Positions 8,001-15,568 of a DNA stretch of 59,070 nucleotides are shown one piece after another. Source of the DNA: Streptomyces wuyuanensis (GTDB lineage: Bacteria; Actinomycetota; Actinomycetes; Streptomycetales; Streptomycetaceae); NCBI RefSeq assembly GCF_900103455.1, contig NZ_FNHI01000034.1, positions 1 through 59,070 of the forward strand. The letters run 5' to 3'. Under the pieces are notes generated by a model that saw only the letters and a program-made list of their open reading frames with translations, was not told the DNA's origin and made no database searches. Both the position numbers and the translations under genes were made by a program. Each line of letters opens with the position of its first letter. Position 1 is the stretch's first letter.

Positions 8001-11000
8001 GGTGTAGCTCCACGTGGCCTTGTCGGGCCCTTCGACGGTCTTCTGCTGGCCTGCCGGCGTGTAGGTGTAGTCAGTGGTGGTGTAGTTGCTGCCGGTCGGC
8101 TCGGTGCTGCCGTATTCCCGGCGCTGGGTCACCTGACCGAGGGCGTTGCTGGTCACGGCCGCAGCTTGGCCGCCGGCCGGTGCTGAGGTGGCGACCGTGT
8201 CGCCGGTGTAGGTGGTGTTGATGGTCCACAGGGGGACGTTCTTGGTCTTGGTTTCCGCCTTGACGGCGCGGGCGGCGCCGTCGTAGGTGGTGTCGACCTG
8301 CATCGGGGCCTGGCCGCCGTCGGTGGCCACGAGGCTTCCCGAGGGGGCACTGGCCTGGTCCCAGATGTCGGACAGTGCTGATTCGGCGAGGCCGCGCTCG
8401 TCGTAGAGGGTCTCGGAGATTAGTCGGCCGCCGATCGGCGAGGGGGACTGTGTCTGACGGGGCCGCAGGAGGGAGTCGTAGATCTCGTAGGTGGTGTTGT
8501 ATCCGCTGGCGTCGCCCTTGAGCGTGCCGGTGGAGACCCAGGAGGGGTCGGAGGCGGTGACGCTGTAGGCGTAGACGTAGTTCGGGGTCTTGCCCAGGGA
8601 TTTGGAGCGGTTGGGCAGCCAGACCTTGGTGACGCGTCCGAGGCTGTCGTACTCGCTCTGGGTGACCTTGTTGTTGGGGTCGGTCACCTTGGTCGGGGCG
8701 CCGGTGGCGAAGTCGACGAGTGTGGTGGTGATGTGGCTCTTGGCGTTCTCGGCCGTGGTGCTGGTGAGCGGGCCGGTGGCCGTGGGGGTGTAGGTGCTCT
8801 TCGCGGTGAGGGTGTCGCTGGTGTCCTTGACTTCCAGCGGGCGGCCGAGGACGTCGTAGCTGGTGGTGGCGACCTTCTGCCACACGGGGTTGTTCGCGGC
8901 GGTGTAGCTCTTCGCGCGACCGATCCACTGTGCCTCGCCCTTGGTCGGGGTCTGGGTGGAGGACCAGGTGGTGGCGTCATAGGCGGTGGCGTCGTCGGAG
9001 ATGACGTCGCCCGGGCGGGTGGAGTCGGCGGGCAGGTCGAGTGCGTCGCCGGTGATGGCGCAGGGCTTGGCGGTGACGCGGGTGCGGGAGACGAGGTTGT
9101 TGATGCCGAGGCTGTCGTTGCGGGCGTACCAGGTGCGGGTGCACTTCTCGTCGCCGGTGACGGCGTTGTCGCCCTTGTCTTCGACGGTGGAGGCCATGCC
9201 GTAGGCGTCGTAGGTGGTCGCCACGGTGCGGACCCGGTCGATGGGGGTGCCGCTGGTGGTGATGTTCGTGCGGGCGTGGCTGGCGCCGGTGCGGACGAAG
9301 TAGGCCTCGGTGTCGGCGTAGGACTTGTGCTGGGTGGCGGTGCGCTGGGACCAGGGGTCGTAGACGGCGCCGGTGACTTCCTGGGCGCCGTTGTAGGTGA
9401 CCGTTTCGCGGGTGAAGCCGGCGTACTGGTCGGCGTCCGTGATCGCGGGTGCCTTGATGCCGGTGACCGTAGCGGTCTTGCGGGTGTCCGGGTGCGGGGT
9501 CTTGCCGTCGCTGCCCAGGACGCGGTCACCGTTCATGCCCTGCAGGTAGACGGTGACGGTCTTGGACTGTGTCAGGCCCGTGCGGCCGGTGAGGTGGGTG
9601 ACCTTCTCGAAGCCGCGCCAGATGGACCAGGTGCGTTCCTTCTCCTTGACCAGCGGGTCCTCGTTGTAGTGCCAGGCCGCGCCGGAGTAGGTGTAGGTGT
9701 GCTCGACGGACTCGGCTCCGCCTTCGGGGTCGCTGGTGGACACGGTCCAGACGGGGTACTTGTGGAACCAGTCGAGGATCGGGTCCTTCTCACCGTTCGG
9801 GGACCAGTACACCGGGTAGCAGCGTCGGGTGTTGGTGTCGGCCTTGGGCATGGTCTGCCCGGCCACGCAGTCTGCGGCCATGTAGGTGACGATGGTCTCG
9901 GCGCCGGTCTCCGAGGTGATGGTGCGCAGGCGCGGCCTCTCCAGGGAGAGGATGTCGTCGGTGGCGCCGTCGACCCTGTTGGGGCGGAACTCGTGGCTGA
10001 ACTTCACCGGGTCCAGGCTGAGGTCGGTGCCTCGCTTGCCGGTGTGGCGGATTTCGGAGAGCCACAGGGACTGGTCGGTGGAGTCGCCGGTGTCGCCCGG
10101 GTCGAGATACTGCTGCGTGAGTGCCCAGGAGTCCACTGACTCGTAGAGCGGGGTGGCCGCGGCGGCGTTCCAGGCCTGGGTGGAGATGCCGGTCATCCGC
10201 TTGCGCGTGTAGAAAGTGGGCCCGGTGTTGCCGGTGCACTTCTGGTCGGCCTTGCATTCGGCGTCGAAGGGCACGTCGGGCCAGTTGTCGCGGGTGGCAT
10301 CGGTGAGTGAGCCGCAGTCGCCGATGATGCAGCGCTCGGCGTAGCCGAAGACGACCTTGTTCGACGCGGCGGGAGTGCCGGTGAAGAGGGCGCCGGCGCG
10401 CTGACCGTACCGGATCTCGCTCAGGTAGCCGCCGCGGGTGTAGGCGGTGCCGTCGTTGTCGTCTCCGAGCATGTCGTAGTGGTTGGTCTCGGCGGTGTAC
10501 CAGTACGACATGGCGTTGCTGTGAGTGTCCTCGACGTAATCGAGGTTCCACCGCCAGGCCTGCTTCTTGTGCCGGTCGGCGAAGGCGGAGCCGTCCGCGT
10601 AGCCGGGTTCGCCCGCGTCGTCGCCGAAGACGGGCACGGTCCACACCGAGTTCGTGCGGTCCGATGCGCCGGCGCCCTCGAGCTTGTTGAGGCCGAAGAC
10701 GTACTTGGTGCCGTCGCCGGTGATGACGGTCCAGTGCTCGCCGTTGTCGTCACCGTTGTCGGCTCCGGTGGCGACGGTGACGGTGGAGGCGTCGTCGTTC
10801 TTCAGGCGCCACTTGCCCGAGGTGTCGTCCTTGACGAGTTCGGTGGCCTTGCCGTTGAGGACGAGGGAGGCGTTGTCGTACTTCCAGCACAGGTCGAACT
10901 TGTCGGTCTGGCCGTCGTCGTCGCAGGAGCCGTACTTGCGCTCGATGTAGGAGGAGGTGATGTCGAAGCCCTCGCCGATCACCGTGCTCTGGTTGTTCGT

Positions 11001-11975
11001 GGACGCCGTGCGGCCGTCCACGCTCCCGGAGTCATAGGCGATCTTCAAGTCCGGCTTCGGACCGGCTGCGGAGGGTGGAACGCGCAGCGGGTAGGACCAG
11101 GTGAAGGTGCCCGACGAGCCGCCCGCCTCCCAGGAGGAGGAGGACGCGAGCGGGGTGGCCTTGTAGTCGCCGCCGCCGGACTTGGTACCCGCGGCGAGCG
11201 CGAGGACCATCGTCTGCCCGGCGGAACGCGGCGCGGCGAAGCGAGCCGAGGCGCCCGAGGAGGAGGTAAACGTCAGCTGGGTGCTGAGGTTCTGCTTCTT
11301 ACGGTGGTTGGTGAATTCGAGCGGGGTCCGGGCACGGCACTTCGCCGACGCGGGTGCGGTCAGGGCGCAGTCGGGCAGGCGCAGCACCTGAAGGCGGCCG
11401 GCCCAGTCACCGCCGTAGGCGGAAGCGAACGCCGCGTAGTTGATCCCGAGGTCGGCCTGTCCCCCGGCAGCGGGACCGGTGACGGTCAGAACGACGCCCT
11501 TGACCCCGAGTGCGGCTGTCCGCTGCTGGTCCAGGACGTTCACGGTCACGGCACCAGCACGCTGGGGTGCTTTCTTGCCCTTGTCGGGCTTGGGCGGAGC
11601 AATGGTCACGGGAAGTGTGCCCGGGGCCGCCTGTGCCGTGCCGGTGCCGGGGACGGTCAGGGTCGCGCTGCCCGTCTTGGGCCAGGTGACCTTGCGGTTC
11701 TGGTCGGCCTTGGCTCGTGCCGTATCCGCGCGCCGGGCAGCCGCGGCCTCGGCCTTCACGGCTTTGGCTTTCTTGCTCACCTTCGGGGTGAAGGGGGACA
11801 CGTCGGCAGACTGCGGCTTCTTGAGCTTCGGCTTGCCGAGCGGATCGACGTCGGCCGCGAAAGCTACCGGGGCCAGGAGCCCAGGTATCAAGGACAGCGC
11901 GGCGACCGTGCCCAGAGACCGCGTTGGCCAGCTGCGGCGGCCGCGCTTCCCGGCCACCGACGGGAACCGGTTCAT
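5019..11975 (-). CDS. Secreted RHS/YD-repeat polymorphic toxin with Hint domain
   Basis: A 2318-aa protein. I start it at ATG 11975 because a signal peptide follows at once (charged GKRGRRSWPTRS, hydrophobic LGTVAALSLIPGLLAPVAFA, cleavage after AFA); an upstream in-frame extension has no such logic. A long N-terminal region precedes YD/RHS repeats, which end at the core motif near residues 1840-1890 (REYDPTIGQFISVDPL). A Hint autoprocessing domain runs from Cys2068 (CFLAGTDVLM), through TATHEHPFW, to VLVHNSN near 2210. The last ~108 residues are a variable toxin tip (WATKGAHVHIGKNEV, NRAAEIHFLIKALEKMG) that I cannot assign. By family analogy the RHS shell encloses the tip and Hint frees it. 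The immunity gene overlaps the stop. Confidence 0.9.
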   Translation of the reverse strand: MNRFPSVAGKRGRRSWPTRSLGTVAALSLIPGLLAPVAFAADVDPLGKPKLKKPQSADVSPFTPKVSKKAKAVKAEAAAARRADTARAKADQNRKVTWPKTGSATLTVPGTGTAQAAPGTLPVTIAPPKPDKGKKAPQRAGAVTVNVLDQQRTAALGVKGVVLTVTGPAAGGQADLGINYAAFASAYGGDWAGRLQVLRLPDCALTAPASAKCRARTPLEFTNHRKKQNLSTQLTFTSSSGASARFAAPRSAGQTMVLALAAGTKSGGGDYKATPLASSSSWEAGGSSGTFTWSYPLRVPPSAAGPKPDLKIAYDSGSVDGRTASTNNQSTVIGEGFDITSSYIERKYGSCDDDGQTDKFDLCWKYDNASLVLNGKATELVKDDTSGKWRLKNDDASTVTVATGADNGDDNGEHWTVITGDGTKYVFGLNKLEGAGASDRTNSVWTVPVFGDDAGEPGYADGSAFADRHKKQAWRWNLDYVEDTHSNAMSYWYTAETNHYDMLGDDNDGTAYTRGGYLSEIRYGQRAGALFTGTPAASNKVVFGYAERCIIGDCGSLTDATRDNWPDVPFDAECKADQKCTGNTGPTFYTRKRMTGISTQAWNAAAATPLYESVDSWALTQQYLDPGDTGDSTDQSLWLSEIRHTGKRGTDLSLDPVKFSHEFRPNRVDGATDDILSLERPRLRTITSETGAETIVTYMAADCVAGQTMPKADTNTRRCYPVYWSPNGEKDPILDWFHKYPVWTVSTSDPEGGAESVEHTYTYSGAAWHYNEDPLVKEKERTWSIWRGFEKVTHLTGRTGLTQSKTVTVYLQGMNGDRVLGSDGKTPHPDTRKTATVTGIKAPAITDADQYAGFTRETVTYNGAQEVTGAVYDPWSQRTATQHKSYADTEAYFVRTGASHARTNITTSGTPIDRVRTVATTYDAYGMASTVEDKGDNAVTGDEKCTRTWYARNDSLGINNLVSRTRVTAKPCAITGDALDLPADSTRPGDVISDDATAYDATTWSSTQTPTKGEAQWIGRAKSYTAANNPVWQKVATTSYDVLGRPLEVKDTSDTLTAKSTYTPTATGPLTSTTAENAKSHITTTLVDFATGAPTKVTDPNNKVTQSEYDSLGRVTKVWLPNRSKSLGKTPNYVYAYSVTASDPSWVSTGTLKGDASGYNTTYEIYDSLLRPRQTQSPSPIGGRLISETLYDERGLAESALSDIWDQASAPSGSLVATDGGQAPMQVDTTYDGAARAVKAETKTKNVPLWTINTTYTGDTVATSAPAGGQAAAVTSNALGQVTQRREYGSTEPTGSNYTTTDYTYTPAGQQKTVEGPDKATWSYTYDLFGRQVTAKDPDTGTSTTEYNDLDQAVGSSDSRPGNKLISEYDVLGRKTGLWDGTKTDATKLAAWTFDVLQKGQQDTAVRYENGFGQTNSKAYTQKVTTYDPLYRPTASQLILPTGDPLIAAGVPQTLSFSTAYDFAGLVTQTGSPAVAGLPSEIVSNTYNATGQQLTAQGTSQYLQAALYSETGDVRQLTLGRNSTDAKAYLSFDYEQGTRRLTRSYVTDTVHGYMPQELKYTQDKAGNVTSIFDATTQGGTSKADYQCFTYDTHRRISHAWTPKTASCDTSGRTVANLDGAAPYWTSYTYTSSGQRDLETQHTTAGDKTTDYTYGTANNQPHPVVSTTGARAGTYGYDEAGNTTSRPGTQAQQTLTWNTEGKLVGTSEPAAGGKPATGTSYLYDAAGELLIRRNTTADGDAVLYLGATEVRLTTKGTTKTLTGTRYYTAAGQTIALRTATAGVTGSKLSFLAGDHHGTSSLVLDATTMAVTKRYTTPFGASRGSAPTSWPDDKAFLGKPADTTTGLTHIGAREYDPTIGQFISVDPLLELDKHQTLSGYSYGAQNPVTFSDPSGLGLGCGSGPNQDGCPTNPSGGQSGQPDKINTGGGGDSDGTASSHQSGDVTRELEKALLAMGPTTDDEDRLTRAWMNYYRVNGGDYWDTPMGDGDRTAMACYGRAGCSAAYRHWVNTRDVAGAKKIAATYCLHNAEKCAVDNSWYKVADAVFKALPEAIAASRGARAALRGGPCKCFLAGTDVLMSDGATKDIEDVELGDEVLATDPETGETGPRKVTRLIVTTDDKHFNELTIATPDGTEKLTATHEHPFWSPSEKRWVEAGDLKSGMTLLTDDNATVIVAGNRTYTKHARTYNLTVDDLHTYYVLAGDTPVLVHNSNGCIHASVAYQDWATKGAHVHIGKNEVRIFPNGQGGIGAQGIRLRTGTASPKEVQKVLDEIHSNPSLRADIIDKAKSARASMNAGEFGMQSNRAAEIHFLIKALEKMG

Positions 11976-12061
11976 GGTGTTTTCTGCTTTCCCCTGGGCC
12001 GCCTGTGGGGCGGCGTGTGTGATGTGTCCACGGCCTGTGCCGAGGAAGGAAGACCAAGTGG

Positions 12062-12104
12062 ATGCTGTGGGGCAGCACGCGTCACGCGTGCCGCCCCACA
12101 GCAT
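12062..12104. terminator. Long hairpin between the LamG and RHS genes
   Basis: Arms 12062-12073 and 12093-12104 (12 bp, perfect) stack on inner arms 12075-12081 and 12085-12091 (7 bp) with one A/C mismatch and a 3-nt loop. It begins 6 bp past the LamG stop codon (12110) and lies ahead of the RHS start (11975), so it can end or attenuate transcription between the two genes. Confidence 0.75.
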
Positions 12105-12109
12105 GCGAA

Positions 12110-12377
12110 CTACTCGGCGACTGGGTCGCCCACGACCCTGTCCATGATCTGGTTCGCGGTCATCGCCCCCGCCCAGATACGCATCTGCGTCAGCGCACCC
12201 GGCAGGTAGTGGCCTGTTGTGTCGGCTGCACGGCCGCGGCCCGCAGCGAGATCGCCACGCCCCTGCTGCGCGGTGGTGAAGGTCGGGGAGACCTGCTGAT
12301 CAGCGCCCTCCAGATACAGGCGGGCAACCCCATAGCCTCCCGATTCGGCCTTCTCGGTGGCGTCGAAGACTCCGGGT
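12110..12377 (-). pseudogene. LamG-domain secreted protein, C-terminal end (split by IS21)
   Basis: On the minus strand, immediately beyond the IS21 boundary, the frame reads GVFDATEKAESGGYGVARL, then LPGALTQMRIWAGAMTANQI and a short tail ending VVGDPVAE. This is the closing strand set of a LamG jellyroll domain. It completes the protein that starts at 19019: the interrupted side ends in DVPVQVT, giving ...QVT-GVFDATE... when the element is removed. The fragment has no start of its own and should be non-functional alone. Confidence 0.85.
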
Positions 12378-12543
12378 TGATGGCGCTCTTTGAATCTCCT
12401 CAGGTGTCGCTCTTCAGGTGGCCAAACCTGCTCAGGTGATCTCCCCACCCATTGCGTGATCTTTCCCGGCGTGTCGAACTGGTGTCGGCGTGTCGTGGAG
12501 AGCCTGCGTGAGCACGGAGTTCGGCCTGTTTGAAGGGCCCTGG

Positions 12544-13905
12544 ATGCTCACCTGGGAGGAAGACGTGGACGCTCACGCACTGCGTCGCCAGGGCTGGTCG
12601 ATCTCGGCGATCGCTCGGCACCTGGGGCACGACCGCAAGACGATCCGCGCCTATCTGAATGGCGAACGGGTCTCCGGATATCGCCGCCAGTCGCCGGACG
12701 CGTTCATGCCCTTCTTGGAGTACTGCCGCCAACGACTCAGCGACGACCCCCACTTGTGGGCCTCGACGCTCTTCGACGAAGTGGTGGAACTCGGCTATGC
12801 GGGCGGATACTCCACCTTCACCCGGGCCTTGCGGAGATACAAAGCACGTCCGCACTGCGAACCATGCCGGGCTTCGAGCGGCCGCGACGTGGCGATCATC
12901 GCGCATCCTCCGGGCGAGGAGATCCAATTCGACTGGGTCGAGCTCCCGGACCCGCCTGCGGAGTGGGGCGTCGGTGCCAACGCACATCTCCTCGTCGGTG
13001 CCCTGGCTCACTCGGGCCGATGGCGGGCCGTGCTCGCGGAGGCAGAGACCTTTCCGCACCTGGTCCAGGCCATCGACGCCGTCCTGCGGCGCCTGGGCGG
13101 AACAGCCCGAAGGTGGCGGTTCGACCGGATGGCCACCGTCTGCCACCCGCCGACCGGACGGATCCTGCCGACCTTCGCCGCCGTCGCGAAGTATTACGGA
13201 GCCGGCGTCGACATCTGCCCGCCGCGACGGGGCAACCGCAAGGGCGTCGTCGAGAAGGCCAACCACTCAGCAGCCCAACGCTGGTGGCGAACCGTCCCGG
13301 ACGGCATCAGCATCGAGGCAGGCCAGAACGGCGTCGACAAGCTGGCCATGCAGATGGACAGCCGCAAACGCAAGATCGACGGAGCGTCGACCACGGTCGC
13401 CGCGCTCGCCGAAGCCGAGCCGCTGCTGGAACTGCCGACCCGCCCGTTCCCCGCCGAGCTGGAGCAGACCCGCGTCGTCAGCCCGCAAGGACTTATCTCC
13501 TTCGCGGGCAACCACTACTCCGTTCCGCCCGGGCTGACCGGCGCCCACGTCACCGTCCGGATCCGCCTCGGCGAGGACGACCTGCATGTGGTCACCGCCG
13601 GTCGCGCGGTCATCGCCCACCACCGCCGGGCACCGGACGGGGCCGGGCAGACGGTCCGGGACGCAGGACACGTCATCGCCCTCGAACGGGCCGTACTCGC
13701 CTCGTTCTCCGAAAAGGCGCCCTGCCGCACCAAGGTCCGGCGGCCTCCATCGGCTGCGGCCCAGGCGGAAGCCGAGAAGCTTCGCGGCCGACCTGAGTCG
13801 GATGTCGCGAACCGGGTCGTGATCGACCTGTCCCACTACGCCGCCGTCGCCGACCGGCTGCGGCAGGCCCCCACCCACGAAGACCAGGAGTGTGAGAGTG
13901 AGTGA
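12544..13905 (+). CDS. istA: IS21 transposase IstA (second element)
   Basis: A 453-aa transposase. The N-terminal helix-turn-helix is GWSISAIARHLGHDRKTIR. The DDE core has EIQFDWVELP (Asp), RRWRFDRMATVC (second Asp) and GNRKGVVEKANH (Glu), and a C-terminal beta-barrel contains ISFAGNHYSVPPGLTG. ATG 12544 (MLTWEEDVDAH) fits the usual N-terminus; GTG 12508 is possible. The stop overlaps the istB start region by 8 nt. Length and order are normal, so the element looks active. Confidence 0.92.
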   Translation: MLTWEEDVDAHALRRQGWSISAIARHLGHDRKTIRAYLNGERVSGYRRQSPDAFMPFLEYCRQRLSDDPHLWASTLFDEVVELGYAGGYSTFTRALRRYKARPHCEPCRASSGRDVAIIAHPPGEEIQFDWVELPDPPAEWGVGANAHLLVGALAHSGRWRAVLAEAETFPHLVQAIDAVLRRLGGTARRWRFDRMATVCHPPTGRILPTFAAVAKYYGAGVDICPPRRGNRKGVVEKANHSAAQRWWRTVPDGISIEAGQNGVDKLAMQMDSRKRKIDGASTTVAALAEAEPLLELPTRPFPAELEQTRVVSPQGLISFAGNHYSVPPGLTGAHVTVRIRLGEDDLHVVTAGRAVIAHHRRAPDGAGQTVRDAGHVIALERAVLASFSEKAPCRTKVRRPPSAAAQAEAEKLRGRPESDVANRVVIDLSHYAAVADRLRQAPTHEDQECESE

Positions 13906-14704
13906 CACCATGCCGATGAGCGAGGCCCGCCGCTACCAGCAGCTGCGAGGCCACCTGTCCTATCTGAAACTCAACGACGCCGCCGAAGCCCTTCCCCGCG
14001 TCCTGGACCAGGCCCGCGCTGAGCGGATGACCCTCACCACCGCCTTGGAGAAGCTCCTCGAGATCGAGGTCGAGGCGACCGAAGCCCGCAAACTCTCCTC
14101 CCGACTGAGGTTCGCCTGCCTGCCAGAACCGTGGACCTTGAACGACTTCGACTTCGCCGCCCAGCCCGGCGTCGACGAGAAACTCATCCGCGATCTGGCC
14201 ACCCTGCGGTTCCTCGACAACGCCTCCAACGTCCTGCTGGTCGGCCCACCCGGCGTCGGCAAAACGATGCTGGCCGTCGCACTCGCCCGCTCCGCGGTCG
14301 ATGCCGGCCACCGTGTCTACTTCACCACCGCCGCCGAACTCGCCGCCAAGTGCCACAAGGCCGCCCTCGAAGGCCGCTGGTCGAGCATCATGCGGTTCTT
14401 CGCTGGCCCTCGCCTGCTCGTGATCGACGAACTGGGCTATCTCCCGCTGCCCGGCGACGGTGCTTCGGCCCTTTTCCAGGTGATCAACCAGAGGTATCTG
14501 AAGTCGAGCACGATCCTCACGACCAATGTCGGTATTGCCGACTGGGCAGGCGCATTCGGCGACGCGACCGTCGCTGCCGCGATGCTCGACCGGCTCCTTC
14601 ACCGCGCCGCCGTGGTCGGCATCGACGGACCCTCCTACCGTCTCCGCTCGCACCAGTCCCACGCCGACAACCTCCGCAAAGGAGTGACCGGACGTGCTGG
14701 TTGA
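13898..14704 (+). CDS. istB: IS21 helper ATPase IstB (second element)
   Basis: A 268-aa AAA+ ATPase with Walker A GPPGVGKT, Walker B LLVIDELGYLPLP, sensor region STILTTNVGIADW and the C-terminal LDRLLHRAAVV. I take GTG 13898 because AGGAG sits at 13887-13891, about 6 bp upstream; ATG 13910 and 13916 are alternatives. It overlaps istA at its start and the Cys-rich ORF at its end, so three genes are translated as a coupled series. Confidence 0.93.
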   Translation: MSDTMPMSEARRYQQLRGHLSYLKLNDAAEALPRVLDQARAERMTLTTALEKLLEIEVEATEARKLSSRLRFACLPEPWTLNDFDFAAQPGVDEKLIRDLATLRFLDNASNVLLVGPPGVGKTMLAVALARSAVDAGHRVYFTTAAELAAKCHKAALEGRWSSIMRFFAGPRLLVIDELGYLPLPGDGASALFQVINQRYLKSSTILTTNVGIADWAGAFGDATVAAAMLDRLLHRAAVVGIDGPSYRLRSHQSHADNLRKGVTGRAG

Positions 14705-15026
14705 ATTCCGGGAGTGCCCCATCTGCTGGACGTCATTCCAGGTCAACCGCAATGCGGCGGCCCGGCACACCTACTGCACCCCCCGCTGCAAAGCAGAGGC
14801 CGCTCGGCGCCGACGCCGCGAACGCGACGAAGCCGCCGACGTCGCTGAAGGCGAACCGATGACGCCAACGTCGCCAGACCCGACACCACTCGCGCCCACG
14901 GCCGTCCGAAACTGCCCGCACTGCGACAAGCCCGTCACCATCGTCGCCCTGCTGGCCACTCCCGAGGCCGCACGACCCACCATCCCAGCAGCAAGCCGGG
15001 ACGTAATCCCGATGCGCAGAAGCTGA
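14694..15026 (+). CDS. Small zinc-ribbon-like passenger protein of the IS21 element
   Basis: A 110-aa protein starting at GTG 14694, overlapping the istB stop, with AAAGGAGTG just upstream. It has two Cys-pair clusters. The first is CPICW then YCTPRCKAEAARRRRR, a short zinc-finger pattern with a basic helix. The second is NCPHCDKPVTIVA near the C-terminus. The basic helix after the first cluster suggests nucleic-acid binding. Translational coupling to istAB suggests a role in transposition or its control, but this is inference; I know no named family. Confidence 0.7.
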   Translation: MLVEFRECPICWTSFQVNRNAAARHTYCTPRCKAEAARRRRRERDEAADVAEGEPMTPTSPDPTPLAPTAVRNCPHCDKPVTIVALLATPEAARPTIPAASRDVIPMRRS

Positions 15027-15098
15027 CACCGTCCGACGGGAATCGGCAGGACACGATCAGTCGCCGTTCACTACTGTCACATGGGAAAGGATGTGGAC

Positions 15099-15428
15099 AT
15101 GGCACTGGTCAAAAAGGGATCGCGGCTCATCAACGTGGACGGCACCGCCTACCGGTGGCGACTCCGCGGACGGCCGACCTATGACCAGGGACTGGTCCGG
15201 TCACCCCTCACCTACGCGGTCGAACACGCCGACACTCCCGGCACCACACTGGTGGTCACCACCAACCAGCCGCACCCGAGCAACTGGTTCGGAACACAAG
15301 GCAGCCCGATCCTGCCCGCCCAGGTGGCCGACAGCATCCGAACCGCTCTCAGCGGCGGCTGGACGCCGGCGAGCCCCGGCTCACCATTCCACCTCGACCA
15401 GTCGGCGGGCTTCGTCTCGTCCCACTGA
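15099..15428 (+). CDS. Conserved-looking 109-aa hypothetical protein in the IS21 element
   Basis: I start at ATG 15099 (MALVKKGSRLINVDG) rather than ATG 15081 because GGAAAGG lies 9-15 bp upstream of it. The protein reads like a small soluble beta-rich domain: RLINVDGTAYRWRLRGRP, then TTLVVTTNQPHPSNW and SGGWTPASPGSPF. Similar short proteins of unknown function are, to my recollection, common in actinomycetes. No catalytic motif is visible. It lies within the terminal repeats and is followed by hairpins, so it travels with the element. Confidence 0.68.
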   Translation: MALVKKGSRLINVDGTAYRWRLRGRPTYDQGLVRSPLTYAVEHADTPGTTLVVTTNQPHPSNWFGTQGSPILPAQVADSIRTALSGGWTPASPGSPFHLDQSAGFVSSH

Positions 15429-15442
15429 CCCACCCCGCGCTC

Positions 15443-15476
15443 AAGGACTCATCGACCCAGCGATCGGTGAGTCCTT
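15443..15476. terminator. Hairpin after the last passenger ORF of IS21 (second element)
   Basis: Arms 15443-15455 (AAGGACTCATCGA) and 15464-15476 pair over 13 bp with one mismatch and an 8-nt loop, starting 15 bp past the stop at 15428 and followed by a pyrimidine-rich stretch. This is a good intrinsic terminator candidate for the istAB-passenger operon. Confidence 0.65.
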
Positions 15477-15497
15477 CTGCTTTCCGCTCCCCACTTT

Positions 15498-15530
15498 CCT
15501 CAGTTGGTTCACTTCGTGAACCAACTGAGG
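15498..15530. repeat. Perfect 15-bp palindrome near the right end of IS21
   Basis: CCTCAGTTGGTTCAC (15498-15512) and its exact complement (15516-15530) enclose a 3-nt loop, 38 bp inside the element's right end. It could be a second terminator shielding the element, or a protein-binding or strand-transfer structure. Confidence 0.7.
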
Positions 15531-15568
15531 CGAAGAGCAGCAGTGGGGAAAATTCGAGATCGGCATCA

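Larger units (their letters stand above)
12378..15568 (+). mobile_element. IS21-family element with two passenger ORFs
   Basis: The left end reads TGATGGCGCTCTTTGAATC (12378 onward) and the right end, reversed, TGATGCCGATCTCGAATTT (ending 15568): imperfect inverted repeats with TG...CA ends. The flanks are CGGGT (12373-12377) and CGGT (15569-15572), a target duplication that differs by one base, suggesting a later indel. It holds istA, istB, a Cys-rich ORF and a 109-aa ORF, all on the plus strand. It differs in ends and protein sequence from the element at 95-2773, so it is a separate lineage. Confidence 0.87.

Noticed and set aside
6591..12209. Several long plus-strand ORFs (531, 468, 576 aa) opposite the RHS toxin gene
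   Set aside because: Gly/Val/Ala-rich antisense shadows of YD-repeat coding, with no domain or start; the minus frame carries signal peptide, YD repeats and Hint.
15441..15568. Native C-terminus of the 1192-aa LamG reading frame
   Set aside because: The last ~40 codons are IS21 sequence; the true C-terminus is at 12110-12377.
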